A stretch of 64,000 nucleotides of DNA from Comamonas testosteroni (GTDB lineage Bacteria > Pseudomonadota > Gammaproteobacteria > Burkholderiales > Burkholderiaceae_C), in contig NZ_KZ984448.1 in NCBI RefSeq assembly GCF_003569915.1, positions 102,266 to 166,265 of the forward strand, read 5' to 3'. Shown here piece after piece: positions 1 through 8,311 of this stretch. The translations under genes and the position numbers were made by a program. The notes under the pieces are model-generated. The model worked only from the letters and a program-made list of their open reading frames with translations. It did no database searches and was not told where the DNA came from. The stretch's first letter is position 1; every line of letters starts with the position of its first letter.

Positions 1-111
1 GTGCTGTCTGGGCAGAACGGTAAATGCCGCTAGGTCCTCGTCCCAGGCGTCGCAATGCGGCGGCGCGTAGTCGCGGGCCAGCCATTCGGGCAAAACCTTG
101 TCATTGCTCAT
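1..111 (-). CDS. Hypothetical protein, 5'-terminal fragment (paralogue of the next gene's middle part)
   Basis: Only the first 37 codons lie in the window; the gene runs off the left edge. The ATG at 109-111 (minus strand) follows a good AGGAG ribosome-binding site. The visible peptide (MSNDKVLPEWLARDY..., then AWDEDLAAFTVLPRQH) resembles an internal stretch of the neighbouring 711-residue protein (PDWLKNDY..., AWDEGAEAYYVMPRKH). The two genes are co-oriented and 19 bases apart, so they look like a duplicated pair in one transcript. Function unknown. Confidence 0.7.
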   Translation of the reverse strand, partial: MSNDKVLPEWLARDYAPPHCDAWDEDLAAFTVLPRQH

Positions 112-130
112 GCTGGCTCCTTGATGATCT

Positions 131-2266
131 TCAGGCGCTGTAGTTCCAGGCCGTGATGCTGGCCTGCGCCAGACGGTCCATGAAGTCTTCGGCATCATCG
201 GCGCGCACCACGGTGATGCGGATGCTGTCGTCATCGGTGGCCAGCTTGATCAGGGCCAGATCACGGCTGCTCAGGTGCTCGGCCAGATGCTCCAGTCCGC
301 TTTCCACGCCGTCGGCAGGTGTGTCCCATTCCCAGTCATCGGTGCCGGGCAGCCAGTGGGTGTCTGCGATGCTGTCGGCATCTTTCCAGTCAAAGCGGGC
401 GAACTGGGTGGCAATGGGGATGAGGTGCACCCAGTACAGCGTCAGCGCGTTTTCGCCCTCCGGCAGGTGCATGACGTTCGGGTCGATTTCGTCATCTTCA
501 TCCCAGCCCATATCGTCCGGGTCGGGGTCGGCCACGCAGTCGCGCCATTGCTGCAGCAGCTCGGCGGCTTCGTCTTCGTCACCCAGGCAGAGGATGCGGG
601 TCAGGTCGCTCATCCAGACTTCATCCTCGGCCTCGATCAACTCCTCGCGGGTCATGGTCGTGGGTTCGGCCTGTTCGCCGTTCAGCCCCTTGAACATGCC
701 GCGCATCGCATTGCGGTAGTCGTCCCAGGTCTCGCCCGTGCGGGTGATGCTGAAGTCCTTGAGTGAAAACATGACCAGTTCGGCCTCAGGTCCTTCTCCC
801 ATAAAGGTGAGCAGCTCATTTTTTTTCGGGCTGCAGTTAAGCGGCGGGCACCAGATATCGGGGGACGCCAGCAGCTTGCCCTTGGTGTTGTAGACATGGG
901 GCTGGCCTTTGTCGGTAATGGCCAAAAGCTTGCTGCCGGGCAGCACCTTGGGCGGCGAGCTGTTGAAGCCGCGCTCTATGGTCTTGTACTGGCAGGGAAT
1001 GATTTCTTGGCCGGTGATGTGAATCACGCCTTCACGAATCTCGGAGCAGGTTTCGCCCTCGTCATTGACGGTGGTCACCCGTGCCAGCACCACGGCCAGA
1101 CCCGTCTTGGCGTTGAAATCATGGATTTGCTCGTATTTGCCTGCATCAAACAGCGGGTGACCATCCGACTTGAGCAGCAGTTGATGTGAATCGCCATACG
1201 GCCCTTTTTCGGCGCGGATGAACTGGTCCTCTTCCTCGTTGTAGTAGATGCTGCTCACGCCTTCGTGAAGCAACTCAAGCCCCGGCAGGCTGCGCAGGTC
1301 TTCCATATTTTCCAGGTGCGGGGACTTGCAGGCCATGACCTGGTGCGTGATGGCGTAGGCATTGCGGTAGCCCGCTGAGGGCGGAACCACCCAGTTGCCA
1401 TTCAAGTCCTTGAGGCCGGATTTCTCGCCTTCGCCTTCCTTAACCTCGGGGTAGCGCACATTGATATAGCCGCCCGAGGTGTAGGTGCCATTGGCGCCTT
1501 CGATGGGCTTGACCAGCCAGCGGCCATAGGGCGTGACCAGCCCCACAGGCCAGTTGTCACGGTGGTTTTCACCGGGCAGCTTCTCACCCGTGCGCGGGTG
1601 CTTTCTGGGCATGACGTAATAGGCTTCGGCACCTTCGTCCCAGGCGCTGTGGTAGCGCTCCACATAGTCGTTCTTGAGCCAGTCCGGCCAGTCGTCATCG
1701 TTCTCACGCTCGATGACTTCGGTGCGCATCAGCACAGAATGGCTCCACCATCCATATTGTGATTGGGGATCGCGCTTCAGAATTTGTAGCGATTCGGGCA
1801 GGGCGTCAGCGCTGCAATCCCACTGCAGGCAGCGATCGCGCAGGGTGTCGAGCGCTGCGGCGTATTCGGGCTCGTCAAAACCGTGCGGAATCAGGCTGGC
1901 ACAGTCCAGCAGCAGCCAGTGGCGCTGGCTTTGCATGACGATGTCATCAATCTGCTGCCACTGCTTTCTGGCGGAATCCGGCCAGTTGGCGGGAAGTGGC
2001 TCCATCTTGGCCTTGAGCCATTGCCAGCGGGCTTTGACCTCGTCCATGGGCGCTGCCAGTGAGATCAGGCTTTCCTTGTCCTGATAGGCGCTGCAGGGCA
2101 CCCGCTCAGGCAGATGTTTGGCATCGCCCAGCAGCAGACTGAACAGCAGCGGCGTGGATTCAAACCATTCGGCCCAGCCTTCACAGGGGCCGCCGGGCTG
2201 GGCGGGCCATTCAGTGGTCGGGCTGGGGTGCTCGTCGTGGGCCAGAAGCAGGGCGTAGTTGGGCAT
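131..2266 (-). CDS. WG-repeat-like hypothetical protein
   Basis: This encodes a 711-residue soluble protein with no signal peptide or membrane segment. The middle contains stretches resembling WG/KWG beta repeats (TPYGRWLVKP near residue 248, DLNGNWVVPP near 289, and later ITDKGQPHVYNTKGKLL), the kind seen in proteins annotated as WG repeat-containing. The C-terminal third is very acidic, rich in Asp, Glu and Trp. A co-oriented paralogous gene follows and is cut by the window edge. I cannot assign a function. The start ATG is the first in frame and no longer extension is supported. Confidence 0.7.
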   Translation of the reverse strand: MPNYALLLAHDEHPSPTTEWPAQPGGPCEGWAEWFESTPLLFSLLLGDAKHLPERVPCSAYQDKESLISLAAPMDEVKARWQWLKAKMEPLPANWPDSARKQWQQIDDIVMQSQRHWLLLDCASLIPHGFDEPEYAAALDTLRDRCLQWDCSADALPESLQILKRDPQSQYGWWSHSVLMRTEVIERENDDDWPDWLKNDYVERYHSAWDEGAEAYYVMPRKHPRTGEKLPGENHRDNWPVGLVTPYGRWLVKPIEGANGTYTSGGYINVRYPEVKEGEGEKSGLKDLNGNWVVPPSAGYRNAYAITHQVMACKSPHLENMEDLRSLPGLELLHEGVSSIYYNEEEDQFIRAEKGPYGDSHQLLLKSDGHPLFDAGKYEQIHDFNAKTGLAVVLARVTTVNDEGETCSEIREGVIHITGQEIIPCQYKTIERGFNSSPPKVLPGSKLLAITDKGQPHVYNTKGKLLASPDIWCPPLNCSPKKNELLTFMGEGPEAELVMFSLKDFSITRTGETWDDYRNAMRGMFKGLNGEQAEPTTMTREELIEAEDEVWMSDLTRILCLGDEDEAAELLQQWRDCVADPDPDDMGWDEDDEIDPNVMHLPEGENALTLYWVHLIPIATQFARFDWKDADSIADTHWLPGTDDWEWDTPADGVESGLEHLAEHLSSRDLALIKLATDDDSIRITVVRADDAEDFMDRLAQASITAWNYSA

Positions 2267-2309
2267 GGCGGTCTTTCAGAGGATCGTCAGGGCTTGGGGC
2301 AGCAGAGTT

Positions 2310-2891
2310 TCAGATGCTCAGCAAGGCAGGTGTGGGGGCTTGCCCGTCAGGCTTGATGGCGGCAACGCGCTGCACCACGCGCTCGGGCAGGTGCAATTGG
2401 CCGTGCTCATAGGCCACGATGGACCAGCCCGCGCAGACCTGCAGCAGCTCGCCCGGCTCCAGCAGAAAGTCGGGGCGCGAGGGCTTGCCAAAAGCCTCGT
2501 TGCCCTGGGCAAAGGTTTCATAAAGCAGCAGGCCGCCGGGTTTGACGCTGTCCAGAATCTGCGTCCACAGTGGTCGCCACAGGTAGTTGGTGACGACCAC
2601 GGCATCGAACTGCCGACCGGGCAGCGGCCAGGGGCCGTCTTCAATATCGGCCTGTATGGACTGGCCCAGGTTTGCTACTGCATCGATAGCTGCCTGCGCT
2701 TTATCAATACCGACTACACGGTGTTTTTGTGCATGAAACAGCCGCATATGCCGCCCCAGGCCGCAGGCAATGTCGAGGACTTCGCCTTGCGGTCGCACCA
2801 AATGGGCAAAACGGCTAATCCATGCAGAAGGCGCCTGTGCGCCGTGGGAGGAGGGCAGCGCGGCTGCCAAGGCTGGAATAGGGCTGGTCAT
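2310..2891 (-). CDS. Class I SAM-dependent methyltransferase
   Basis: This is a 193-residue protein. The open frame extends further upstream, but the start was set at MTSPIP because the upstream residues are not protein-like and run into the preceding dehydrogenase gene. The SAM-binding motif I is clear (EVLDIACGLGRHMRL), followed by the acidic motif (HRVVGIDKAQAAI) and post-motif PGGLLLYETFAQGNE, as in TehB/UbiE-like methyltransferases. Substrate unknown. The segment around motif II is encoded by DNA that resembles the dispersed repeat family found elsewhere in the window (2671-2740). Confidence 0.75.
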   Translation of the reverse strand: MTSPIPALAAALPSSHGAQAPSAWISRFAHLVRPQGEVLDIACGLGRHMRLFHAQKHRVVGIDKAQAAIDAVANLGQSIQADIEDGPWPLPGRQFDAVVVTNYLWRPLWTQILDSVKPGGLLLYETFAQGNEAFGKPSRPDFLLEPGELLQVCAGWSIVAYEHGQLHLPERVVQRVAAIKPDGQAPTPALLSI

Positions 2892-2935
2892 CTTGCGGAA
2901 AACTATAGCAGCGGCGTTTAGCCTCCCGCTGTAAC

Positions 2936-3748
2936 TCAATGTGGCTTCATATCGTCTTTGACGGCAGCCAGCGCCATGTTTTCCACCACTCCGGGGGCGA
3001 TCAGCTTGACGAAGCGGCCCAGCTTGCCTTTGGAAGTCATCACCACCTCGCGCTGGCGGCGGTGCATGCCGTCGAGGATAAGGCGCGCGCACTCCTCGGT
3101 TGTCATGGCGCCATCTTCCTTGAGGCCGCTGACGCCCGCAGCCACGCCCTTGGCGTTGTAGCCGTGGTAGCGGATGCGCGTGTCCACCACACCGGGGTAG
3201 GCGGTGGTCACGCTCACGCCTGTGGGCTTGAGTTCGGTGCGCAGCGCCTCAAAAAAGCCGGCCATGGCAAATTTGCTGGCGCTGTAGGCCGTGCGCCCGG
3301 GCACGCCCACCAGACCGGCCAGAGACGACACTGCCACGATGCTGCCCGTGCTGGCCTTGAGATGTGGCAGCGCAGCATGGGTGCACCACACGCTGCCCCA
3401 GAGGTTGATGCGCATCAGGCGTTCGTACCACCCCAGGTCCTCGGCGCTGACATCCTCAAACAGTGCGTGGGCCGAAACACCGGCGTTGTTGATCAGTGCA
3501 TTGAGCCCGCCAAACTGCTGCACGGCGGTGGCTATCAGTGCGCGGCATTGCGCTTCGTCGGCGACATCGGTGGGTTGCACCCACACTTGCGCGCCCTGTG
3601 CGCGACATTGTTCGGCGACGGTTTGCAGATTGGCTTCGCTGCGGGCCGCAAGTGTGAGCTTTAGCTGGTCTTGATGGGTGCGGGCAAGCTGGCGAGCCAT
3701 TTCGGCGCCAATGCCATCGGATGCGCCAGTGATGATGATGTGGGGCAT
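2936..3748 (-). CDS. Short-chain dehydrogenase/reductase
   Basis: This is a 270-residue classical SDR oxidoreductase. The NAD(P)-binding TGASDGIGAEMA motif is near residue 7, NNAG near residue 87, and the catalytic YSASK near residue 155, with the expected Ser in the preceding strand (VAVSSLAG). It should reduce or oxidise a carbonyl or alcohol with NAD(P)H in the cytoplasm; the substrate is not evident. The C-terminal tail (RQREVVMTSKGKLGRFVKLIAPGVVENM) resembles SDRs of the DltE/YdfG-like group that act on lipid-type substrates, but that is only suggestive. Confidence 0.85.
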   Translation of the reverse strand: MPHIIITGASDGIGAEMARQLARTHQDQLKLTLAARSEANLQTVAEQCRAQGAQVWVQPTDVADEAQCRALIATAVQQFGGLNALINNAGVSAHALFEDVSAEDLGWYERLMRINLWGSVWCTHAALPHLKASTGSIVAVSSLAGLVGVPGRTAYSASKFAMAGFFEALRTELKPTGVSVTTAYPGVVDTRIRYHGYNAKGVAAGVSGLKEDGAMTTEECARLILDGMHRRQREVVMTSKGKLGRFVKLIAPGVVENMALAAVKDDMKPH

Positions 3749-3790
3749 GAAACCTCCCGGCCATGCCGCCCGGGCGGATTGCCCCAGAGC

Positions 3791-3922
3791 TTAAAAGCAG
3801 GCCCAGACCTGGTCAGCGAGTGTGACCATGAACTCGGGCTGCAGATACAGGGCAAACACGGCCAGCAAAACCGCCAGGATGGCGGCCCAGATCAGCGTGC
3901 GTTGCCAGAGCTTGCCAGACAT
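3791..3922 (-). CDS. Small single-pass membrane protein (43 aa)
   Basis: This short frame lies between the MFS transporter and the dehydrogenase. Its ATG is five bases past the transporter stop codon. It encodes MSGKLWQRTLIWAAILAV... with one strong hydrophobic segment (about residues 10-27), then a short tail ending DQVWACF. The start context is weak (AGGCGG about 14 bases upstream). Co-orientation, tight spacing and a clean membrane helix with a basic N-terminal flank support a real gene. Function unknown; it may be a small partner of the transporter. Confidence 0.5.
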   Translation of the reverse strand: MSGKLWQRTLIWAAILAVLLAVFALYLQPEFMVTLADQVWACF

Positions 3923-3927
3923 GGTGT

Positions 3928-5151
3928 TCAAGCCGCCTGGGCAGCGCTGCGCTGAATCGGCCCCTCGCGCACCGGCAGGTTGACGATGGCGGCAAAAATG
4001 CCCAGGGCAATCGACAGATACCAGACCATGTTGTAGCTGCCATTGAGGTCATACAGATAGCCCCCCAGCCACACGCCCATGAAGCTGCCGATCTGGTGAC
4101 TGAAGAACACAAAGCCGCCCAGCATGGACAGGTGCTGCACGCCAAAGATCTGGGCGATGGTGGCATTGGTCAGCGGCACAGTGGACAGCCACAGGAAACC
4201 CATGATGGCGCAAAACACATAGACGGACCAGGGCGACAGCGGCACCAGCAAAAAGCCCACGGTGGCCACTGAGCGCAGGCCGTAGATGCCCGCCAACAGA
4301 TAGCGCTTGGGCATCTTCTGGCCCAGGTTGCCTGCCAGATAGGTGCCAAAGATATTGAACAAACCCACCAGTGCCAGTGACGTGCTCGCAACCTGGGGCG
4401 CCATGCCGAAGTCCTTGAGGTAGCTGGGCATGTGCACCCCAATGAACATGACCTGAAAGCCGCAGACAAAATAGCCCGCAGTCAGCAGCACAAAGCTGGG
4501 GTAGCTCCAGGCCTCCTTGAGCGCCTGGCCGATGGTCTGGTCCCGCTTCATGGGCGCGCCGCTGGAGAAACCGGGCTCGCGCAGGCCGAAGGCCAGGGCG
4601 ACGATCAGCAAGGCGAACAGGGCCAGAACCAGCAGCGCATTGGACCAGCCGAACTGGGCGATCAAACGCCCCTCCACCGGCACCATGAAAAACTGGCCGA
4701 AAGAGCCAGCCGCAGCCGTGACCCCCATGGCCCAGCCGCGTCGCGCCACGGGAATTTGCCGCCCCAGCACACCGTAGATCACCGCATAGGTGGTGCCGGC
4801 TTGTGCGGCGCCAATCAGCACGCCTGCTGACAGGATGAACAGCGTGGTGGTGGGCGCCATGGCCATGCCCGCCAGACCCAGCGCATAGAGGATGGAGCCG
4901 CCGATCAGCACCTTGAAGGCACCGATGCGGTCCGCCAGCATGCCGACAAAAATGCCCAGCACGCCCCAGGACAGGTTTTGAATGGCAATGGCCAGAGAAA
5001 AGCTCTCGCGCGTCCAGCCCATTTCCTGCGTGATGGGCTGCAGCCACAGGCCGAAGCCGTGGCGTATGCCCATGGAGAGGGTGACGATGGCCCCACCGCA
5101 CAGAAGAATCTGGGCCATGGACATGGGCTGTGGTGTTGTCTTTGTTGTCAT
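3928..5151 (-). CDS. Major facilitator superfamily transporter
   Basis: This is a 407-residue inner-membrane transporter with about twelve hydrophobic segments. It resembles the oxalate/formate antiporter-like and NarK/CynX-like MFS carriers: GIRHGFGLWLQPITQEMGW near the N-terminus, LADRIGAFKVLIGG in the loop between helices 2 and 3, and a second half beginning FVLLTAGYFVCGFQVMFIGVHMPSYLKDFG. Substrate is probably a small organic acid, inferred from the family only. The start MTTKTTPQPMS was preferred over an upstream in-frame Met that lacks conserved sequence. Confidence 0.85.
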   Translation of the reverse strand: MTTKTTPQPMSMAQILLCGGAIVTLSMGIRHGFGLWLQPITQEMGWTRESFSLAIAIQNLSWGVLGIFVGMLADRIGAFKVLIGGSILYALGLAGMAMAPTTTLFILSAGVLIGAAQAGTTYAVIYGVLGRQIPVARRGWAMGVTAAAGSFGQFFMVPVEGRLIAQFGWSNALLVLALFALLIVALAFGLREPGFSSGAPMKRDQTIGQALKEAWSYPSFVLLTAGYFVCGFQVMFIGVHMPSYLKDFGMAPQVASTSLALVGLFNIFGTYLAGNLGQKMPKRYLLAGIYGLRSVATVGFLLVPLSPWSVYVFCAIMGFLWLSTVPLTNATIAQIFGVQHLSMLGGFVFFSHQIGSFMGVWLGGYLYDLNGSYNMVWYLSIALGIFAAIVNLPVREGPIQRSAAQAA

Positions 5152-5350
5152 GTCGTTTGAGCAAATGCGGTCAGAGCGCAACTTTAACGAAACAAGTTGT
5201 TTTAGGTGCAGGCTGGTCGTCGCGTACGAGGCAGGCTGTATTGTCAGATGGCGAGGTCAGACCTTGCTCAAGACAGAAGATCAGGGTTTGTGCCAAAGTA
5301 TTGAAAGCTAACAACTGTGAATTTATCCAGCTCAAATCTGGAGAGGCCAC

Positions 5351-5364
5351 TACAATCCGCCCCC
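5351..5364 (+). promoter_or_regulatory. TACAAT -10-like box immediately before parE
   Basis: A TACAAT hexamer at 5351-5356 ends eight bases before the parE ATG at 5365, so a transcript starting from it would have almost no leader. There is no Shine-Dalgarno sequence close to the ATG; GAGAGG at 5341-5346 is too far away. No convincing -35 box is seen at 17-bp spacing. Similar TACAAT boxes lie before ppsA, lysC and the tRNA-Ser gene. Leaderless initiation is inference. Confidence 0.35.
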
Positions 5365-7335
5365 ATGGCAGTTAAACCGTCCAACGAATATTCCGAAGGC
5401 TCGATCCGTGTTCTCAAGGGTCTGGAGCCTGTCAAACAGCGTCCTGGTATGTATACGCGTACCGATAACCCCCTGCACATCCTGCAGGAGGTGATCGACA
5501 ACGCGGCCGACGAGGCGCTTGCCGGCTATGGCAAAAAGATCAAATTCACCATGCACGCCGATGGCTCGTACAGCGTGGAAGATGATGGTCGCGGCATTCC
5601 CTTTGGTCTGCACCCTGAAGAAAACGCTCCTGTGGTAGAGCTGGTCTTCACCCGTTTGCACGCAGGCGGCAAGTTCGACAAGGGCAATGGCGGGGCGTAC
5701 AGCTTCTCCGGCGGTCTGCACGGCGTGGGCGTGTCGGTGACTAATGCACTGGCTACCCGCCTGGAAGTGCAGGTGCACCGCGACGGTCAGGTGGCCACGC
5801 TGGTGTTCTCGGGGGGCGATGTGATCGAGCCGCTGCAGGTGCGCGATCTGCAGGCTGGCGAGCGCAAGCATGGCACCACGGTGCGTGCCTGGCCCGATGC
5901 CAAATACTTTGAATCCTCGGCCCTGCCTATGGGCGAGCTGGTTCATCTGCTGCGCAGCAAGGCCGTGCTCATGCCCGGCGTGGCCGTCTCGCTGGTCAAC
6001 GAAAAAACGCGCGACACCCAGACCTGGCAGTTCAAGGGCGGCCTGCGCGACTATCTGGCGCAAAGCCTGCATGGCGAGCCTGTCATCCCTTTGTTCGAGG
6101 GCGAGGGTTTTGCCGACAAGCACAACGACAACTTTGCCGAAGGCGAAGGCGCCGCCTGGTGCGTGGCCTTTACCGAGGAAGGTGCGCCACTGCGCGAAAG
6201 CTATGTGAACCTGATCCCCACCACGGCGGGCGGCACGCATGACAGCGGCCTGCGCGATGGTCTGTTTCAGGCCGTCAAGGCGTTCATCGACATGCACTCG
6301 CTGCTGCCCAAGGGCGTCAAGCTCATGCCGGACGATGTGTTCGCGCGCGCCAGCTATGTGCTCAACGCCAAGGTGCTGGACCCGCAGTTCCAGGGCCAGA
6401 TCAAGGAGCGTCTGAACTCGCGCGATGCCGTGCGTCTGGTCTCCGGCTTTGCCCGCCCTGTGATGGAGCTGTGGCTCAACGAGCATGTGGAATGGGGCAA
6501 GAAGCTGGCCGAACTGGCCATCAAGGCTGCCCAGACCCGCCAGAAGGCCGGTCAAAAAGTCGAAAAGCGCAAGGGCAGCGGTGTGGCCGTGTTGCCGGGC
6601 AAGCTGACCGATTGCGAGAGCAAGGACACCAGCGTCAACGAAGTGTTTCTGGTGGAAGGGGATTCTGCTGGCGGCAGCGCCAAGATGGGCCGCGACAAGG
6701 AAACCCAGGCCGTGCTGCCGCTGCGCGGCAAGGTGCTCAACACCTGGGAAGTGGACCGCGACCGCCTGTTTGCCAACAACGAAATTCACGATATTTCGGT
6801 GGCGATTGGCGTGGACCCGCATGGCCCCAATGACGAGCCGGATTTGTCCGGCCTGCGTTACGGCAAGATTTGTATCCTGTCGGATGCGGACGTGGATGGC
6901 TCCCACATCCAGGTTTTGCTGTTGACCCTGTTCTTCCGGCATTTCCCCAAGCTCATCGAGGCTGGTCATATCCACGTGGCGTTGCCACCGCTGTTCCGTG
7001 TGGATGTACCTGCGCGTGGCAAAAAGCCCGCCATCAAGGTTTATGCGCTGGACGCCGGCGAGCTGGACGCCATCCTCGAAAAATGCGCCAAGGATGGCGT
7101 GCCGCGCGAGAAATGCCAGGTCAGCCGCTTCAAGGGCCTGGGCGAGATGAATGCCGAGCAGTTGTGGGAAACCACGCTGAACCCCGACACGCGCCGCCTG
7201 CTGCCCGTGCAGTTCATGAATCTGGACTTTGCACAGGCCGAGGCCGTGGTCACCAAGCTCATGGGCAAGGGCGAGGCCGCCGCGCGCCGCGAGCTGATGG
7301 AGTTGCACGGCGACGCAGTGGAGCTAGATATTTGA
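5365..7335 (+). CDS. parE: DNA topoisomerase IV subunit B
   Basis: This is the 656-residue ATPase subunit of topoisomerase IV, which decatenates daughter chromosomes. The GHKL ATPase motifs are present (EVIDNAADEALAGYG, DDGRGIPFGLHP, GGLHGVGVSVTNAL). The TOPRIM domain carries EGDSAGGSA and SDADVDGSHI, and the C-terminus has the family motif RFKGLGEMNAEQLWETT. Its partner parC lies about 1 kb downstream, so the pair is ParE/ParC rather than GyrB/GyrA. The start MAVKPSNEYSE was chosen because the conserved N-terminus begins here, although the open frame reaches 5317. Confidence 0.97.
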   Translation: MAVKPSNEYSEGSIRVLKGLEPVKQRPGMYTRTDNPLHILQEVIDNAADEALAGYGKKIKFTMHADGSYSVEDDGRGIPFGLHPEENAPVVELVFTRLHAGGKFDKGNGGAYSFSGGLHGVGVSVTNALATRLEVQVHRDGQVATLVFSGGDVIEPLQVRDLQAGERKHGTTVRAWPDAKYFESSALPMGELVHLLRSKAVLMPGVAVSLVNEKTRDTQTWQFKGGLRDYLAQSLHGEPVIPLFEGEGFADKHNDNFAEGEGAAWCVAFTEEGAPLRESYVNLIPTTAGGTHDSGLRDGLFQAVKAFIDMHSLLPKGVKLMPDDVFARASYVLNAKVLDPQFQGQIKERLNSRDAVRLVSGFARPVMELWLNEHVEWGKKLAELAIKAAQTRQKAGQKVEKRKGSGVAVLPGKLTDCESKDTSVNEVFLVEGDSAGGSAKMGRDKETQAVLPLRGKVLNTWEVDRDRLFANNEIHDISVAIGVDPHGPNDEPDLSGLRYGKICILSDADVDGSHIQVLLLTLFFRHFPKLIEAGHIHVALPPLFRVDVPARGKKPAIKVYALDAGELDAILEKCAKDGVPREKCQVSRFKGLGEMNAEQLWETTLNPDTRRLLPVQFMNLDFAQAEAVVTKLMGKGEAAARRELMELHGDAVELDI

Positions 7336-7389
7336 TAGCAGCCTGCCTATGTTCGGTAAAGACTACCGGGCATTCAGGGCTGAATTTCA
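7331..7389 (+). repeat. Dispersed repeat family A copy, parE-transglycosylase spacer
   Basis: TTTGATAGCAGCCTGCCTATG begins a degenerate copy of the dispersed repeat discussed in the findings. It fills most of the gap between parE and the next gene and overlaps the last parE codons. Confidence 0.5.
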
Positions 7390-7401
7390 GGAGTTGAAGC
7401 T

Positions 7402-8229
7402 ATGAAGAAACTGTTGAACACGCTGCCAGTTGCAAGCACCACGGTGCCTGCCGCTCGTCTGCGCTCAGCCGTGCTCAGACTGGCTTTGGCTGCTGCCGCC
7501 GTTTGCAGTGCGCCATTGGCGCATGCCGATCTCTGGGCCTATGTGGACGATCTGGGCACCACCCATTTCGCCGCTGATGCGCTCGATGACCGCTTCAAGC
7601 TCTACTTCAAGGGCGATGTCTATGACAGCCGCGAAGAAGGACTCAAGCCCGGGCAGGCATCTGCGGAAAAAGGCCTGAAGGCGCGCACGCGTACGGCGAG
7701 CTTCTTTGAAGTCTCGCCGCAGTACAAAAGCGTGCGCCCCCATCTGCAAAAAGCGGCCGAGAAAACCGGCGTGGACTATGACCTGCTCAAGGCCGTGATT
7801 GCCGTGGAGTCGGGCTTTGATGCGGGAGCCGTCTCACCCAAAGGCGCTGTGGGGCTGATGCAACTGATGCCAGCCACCGCCGAGCGCTTTGGCGTCAGCT
7901 CCAGCCCCAAGCAGACGGTGCAGCAAAAGCTGGTCGATCCGGCGGTCAATATTCCTGCGGGTGCACGCTATCTCAGCTATCTCATGGGTCTGTTCCCGGG
8001 GCGGCTGGATCTGGTGCTGGCGGCCTATAACGCGGGCGAAGGGGCGGTCAGAAAAGCGGGGCAGGCGATTCCCCCGTTTGAAGAAACCCGCAAATACGTC
8101 AAGGCCGTCACTGGAATCTATGAGCAGCTGCAGTCGGTCAAGCTACCGGCCAGAGGCCGCAGCAGTGCGGTTGCAGACAGCATCAGTGCAGGGCGCGTGC
8201 GCATGACACTTCCCGGCGTGACCGAATGA
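7402..8229 (+). CDS. Lytic transglycosylase, SLT domain
   Basis: This is a 275-residue secreted or periplasmic murein-cleaving enzyme. A signal peptide ends near LAHA|DLWAY (about residue 34-35). A short N-terminal domain follows (DLWAYVDDLGTTHFAADAL, of the type often annotated DUF4124). The catalytic SLT domain has ES plus GAVSPKGAVGLMQLMPATAERFGV, NIPAGARYLSYLM and AAYNAGEGAV. The catalytic Glu should be that in AVESGFD near residue 139. A good GGAG ribosome site precedes the ATG. It sits between parE and parC in the same orientation. Confidence 0.9.
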   Translation: MKKLLNTLPVASTTVPAARLRSAVLRLALAAAAVCSAPLAHADLWAYVDDLGTTHFAADALDDRFKLYFKGDVYDSREEGLKPGQASAEKGLKARTRTASFFEVSPQYKSVRPHLQKAAEKTGVDYDLLKAVIAVESGFDAGAVSPKGAVGLMQLMPATAERFGVSSSPKQTVQQKLVDPAVNIPAGARYLSYLMGLFPGRLDLVLAAYNAGEGAVRKAGQAIPPFEETRKYVKAVTGIYEQLQSVKLPARGRSSAVADSISAGRVRMTLPGVTE

Positions 8230-8235
8230 GGCCGG

Positions 8236-8279
8236 GCCTTTGCCGTGTTGGGCGCAGGGAGCGCCGTGGCAAAGGCTTT
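8236..8279 (+). terminator. Nested stem-loop between the transglycosylase gene and parC
   Basis: A 9-bp stem (GCCTTTGCC 8236-8244 with GGCAAAGGC 8268-8276) encloses a second hairpin (GGCGC 8251-8255 with GCGCC 8261-8265). Only three T follow, so it may be a weak terminator or an attenuator that lowers parC relative to upstream genes. Confidence 0.45.
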
Positions 8280-8311
8280 GCATTACAAGAATTTGAAATC
8301 AGCAATTTTTC

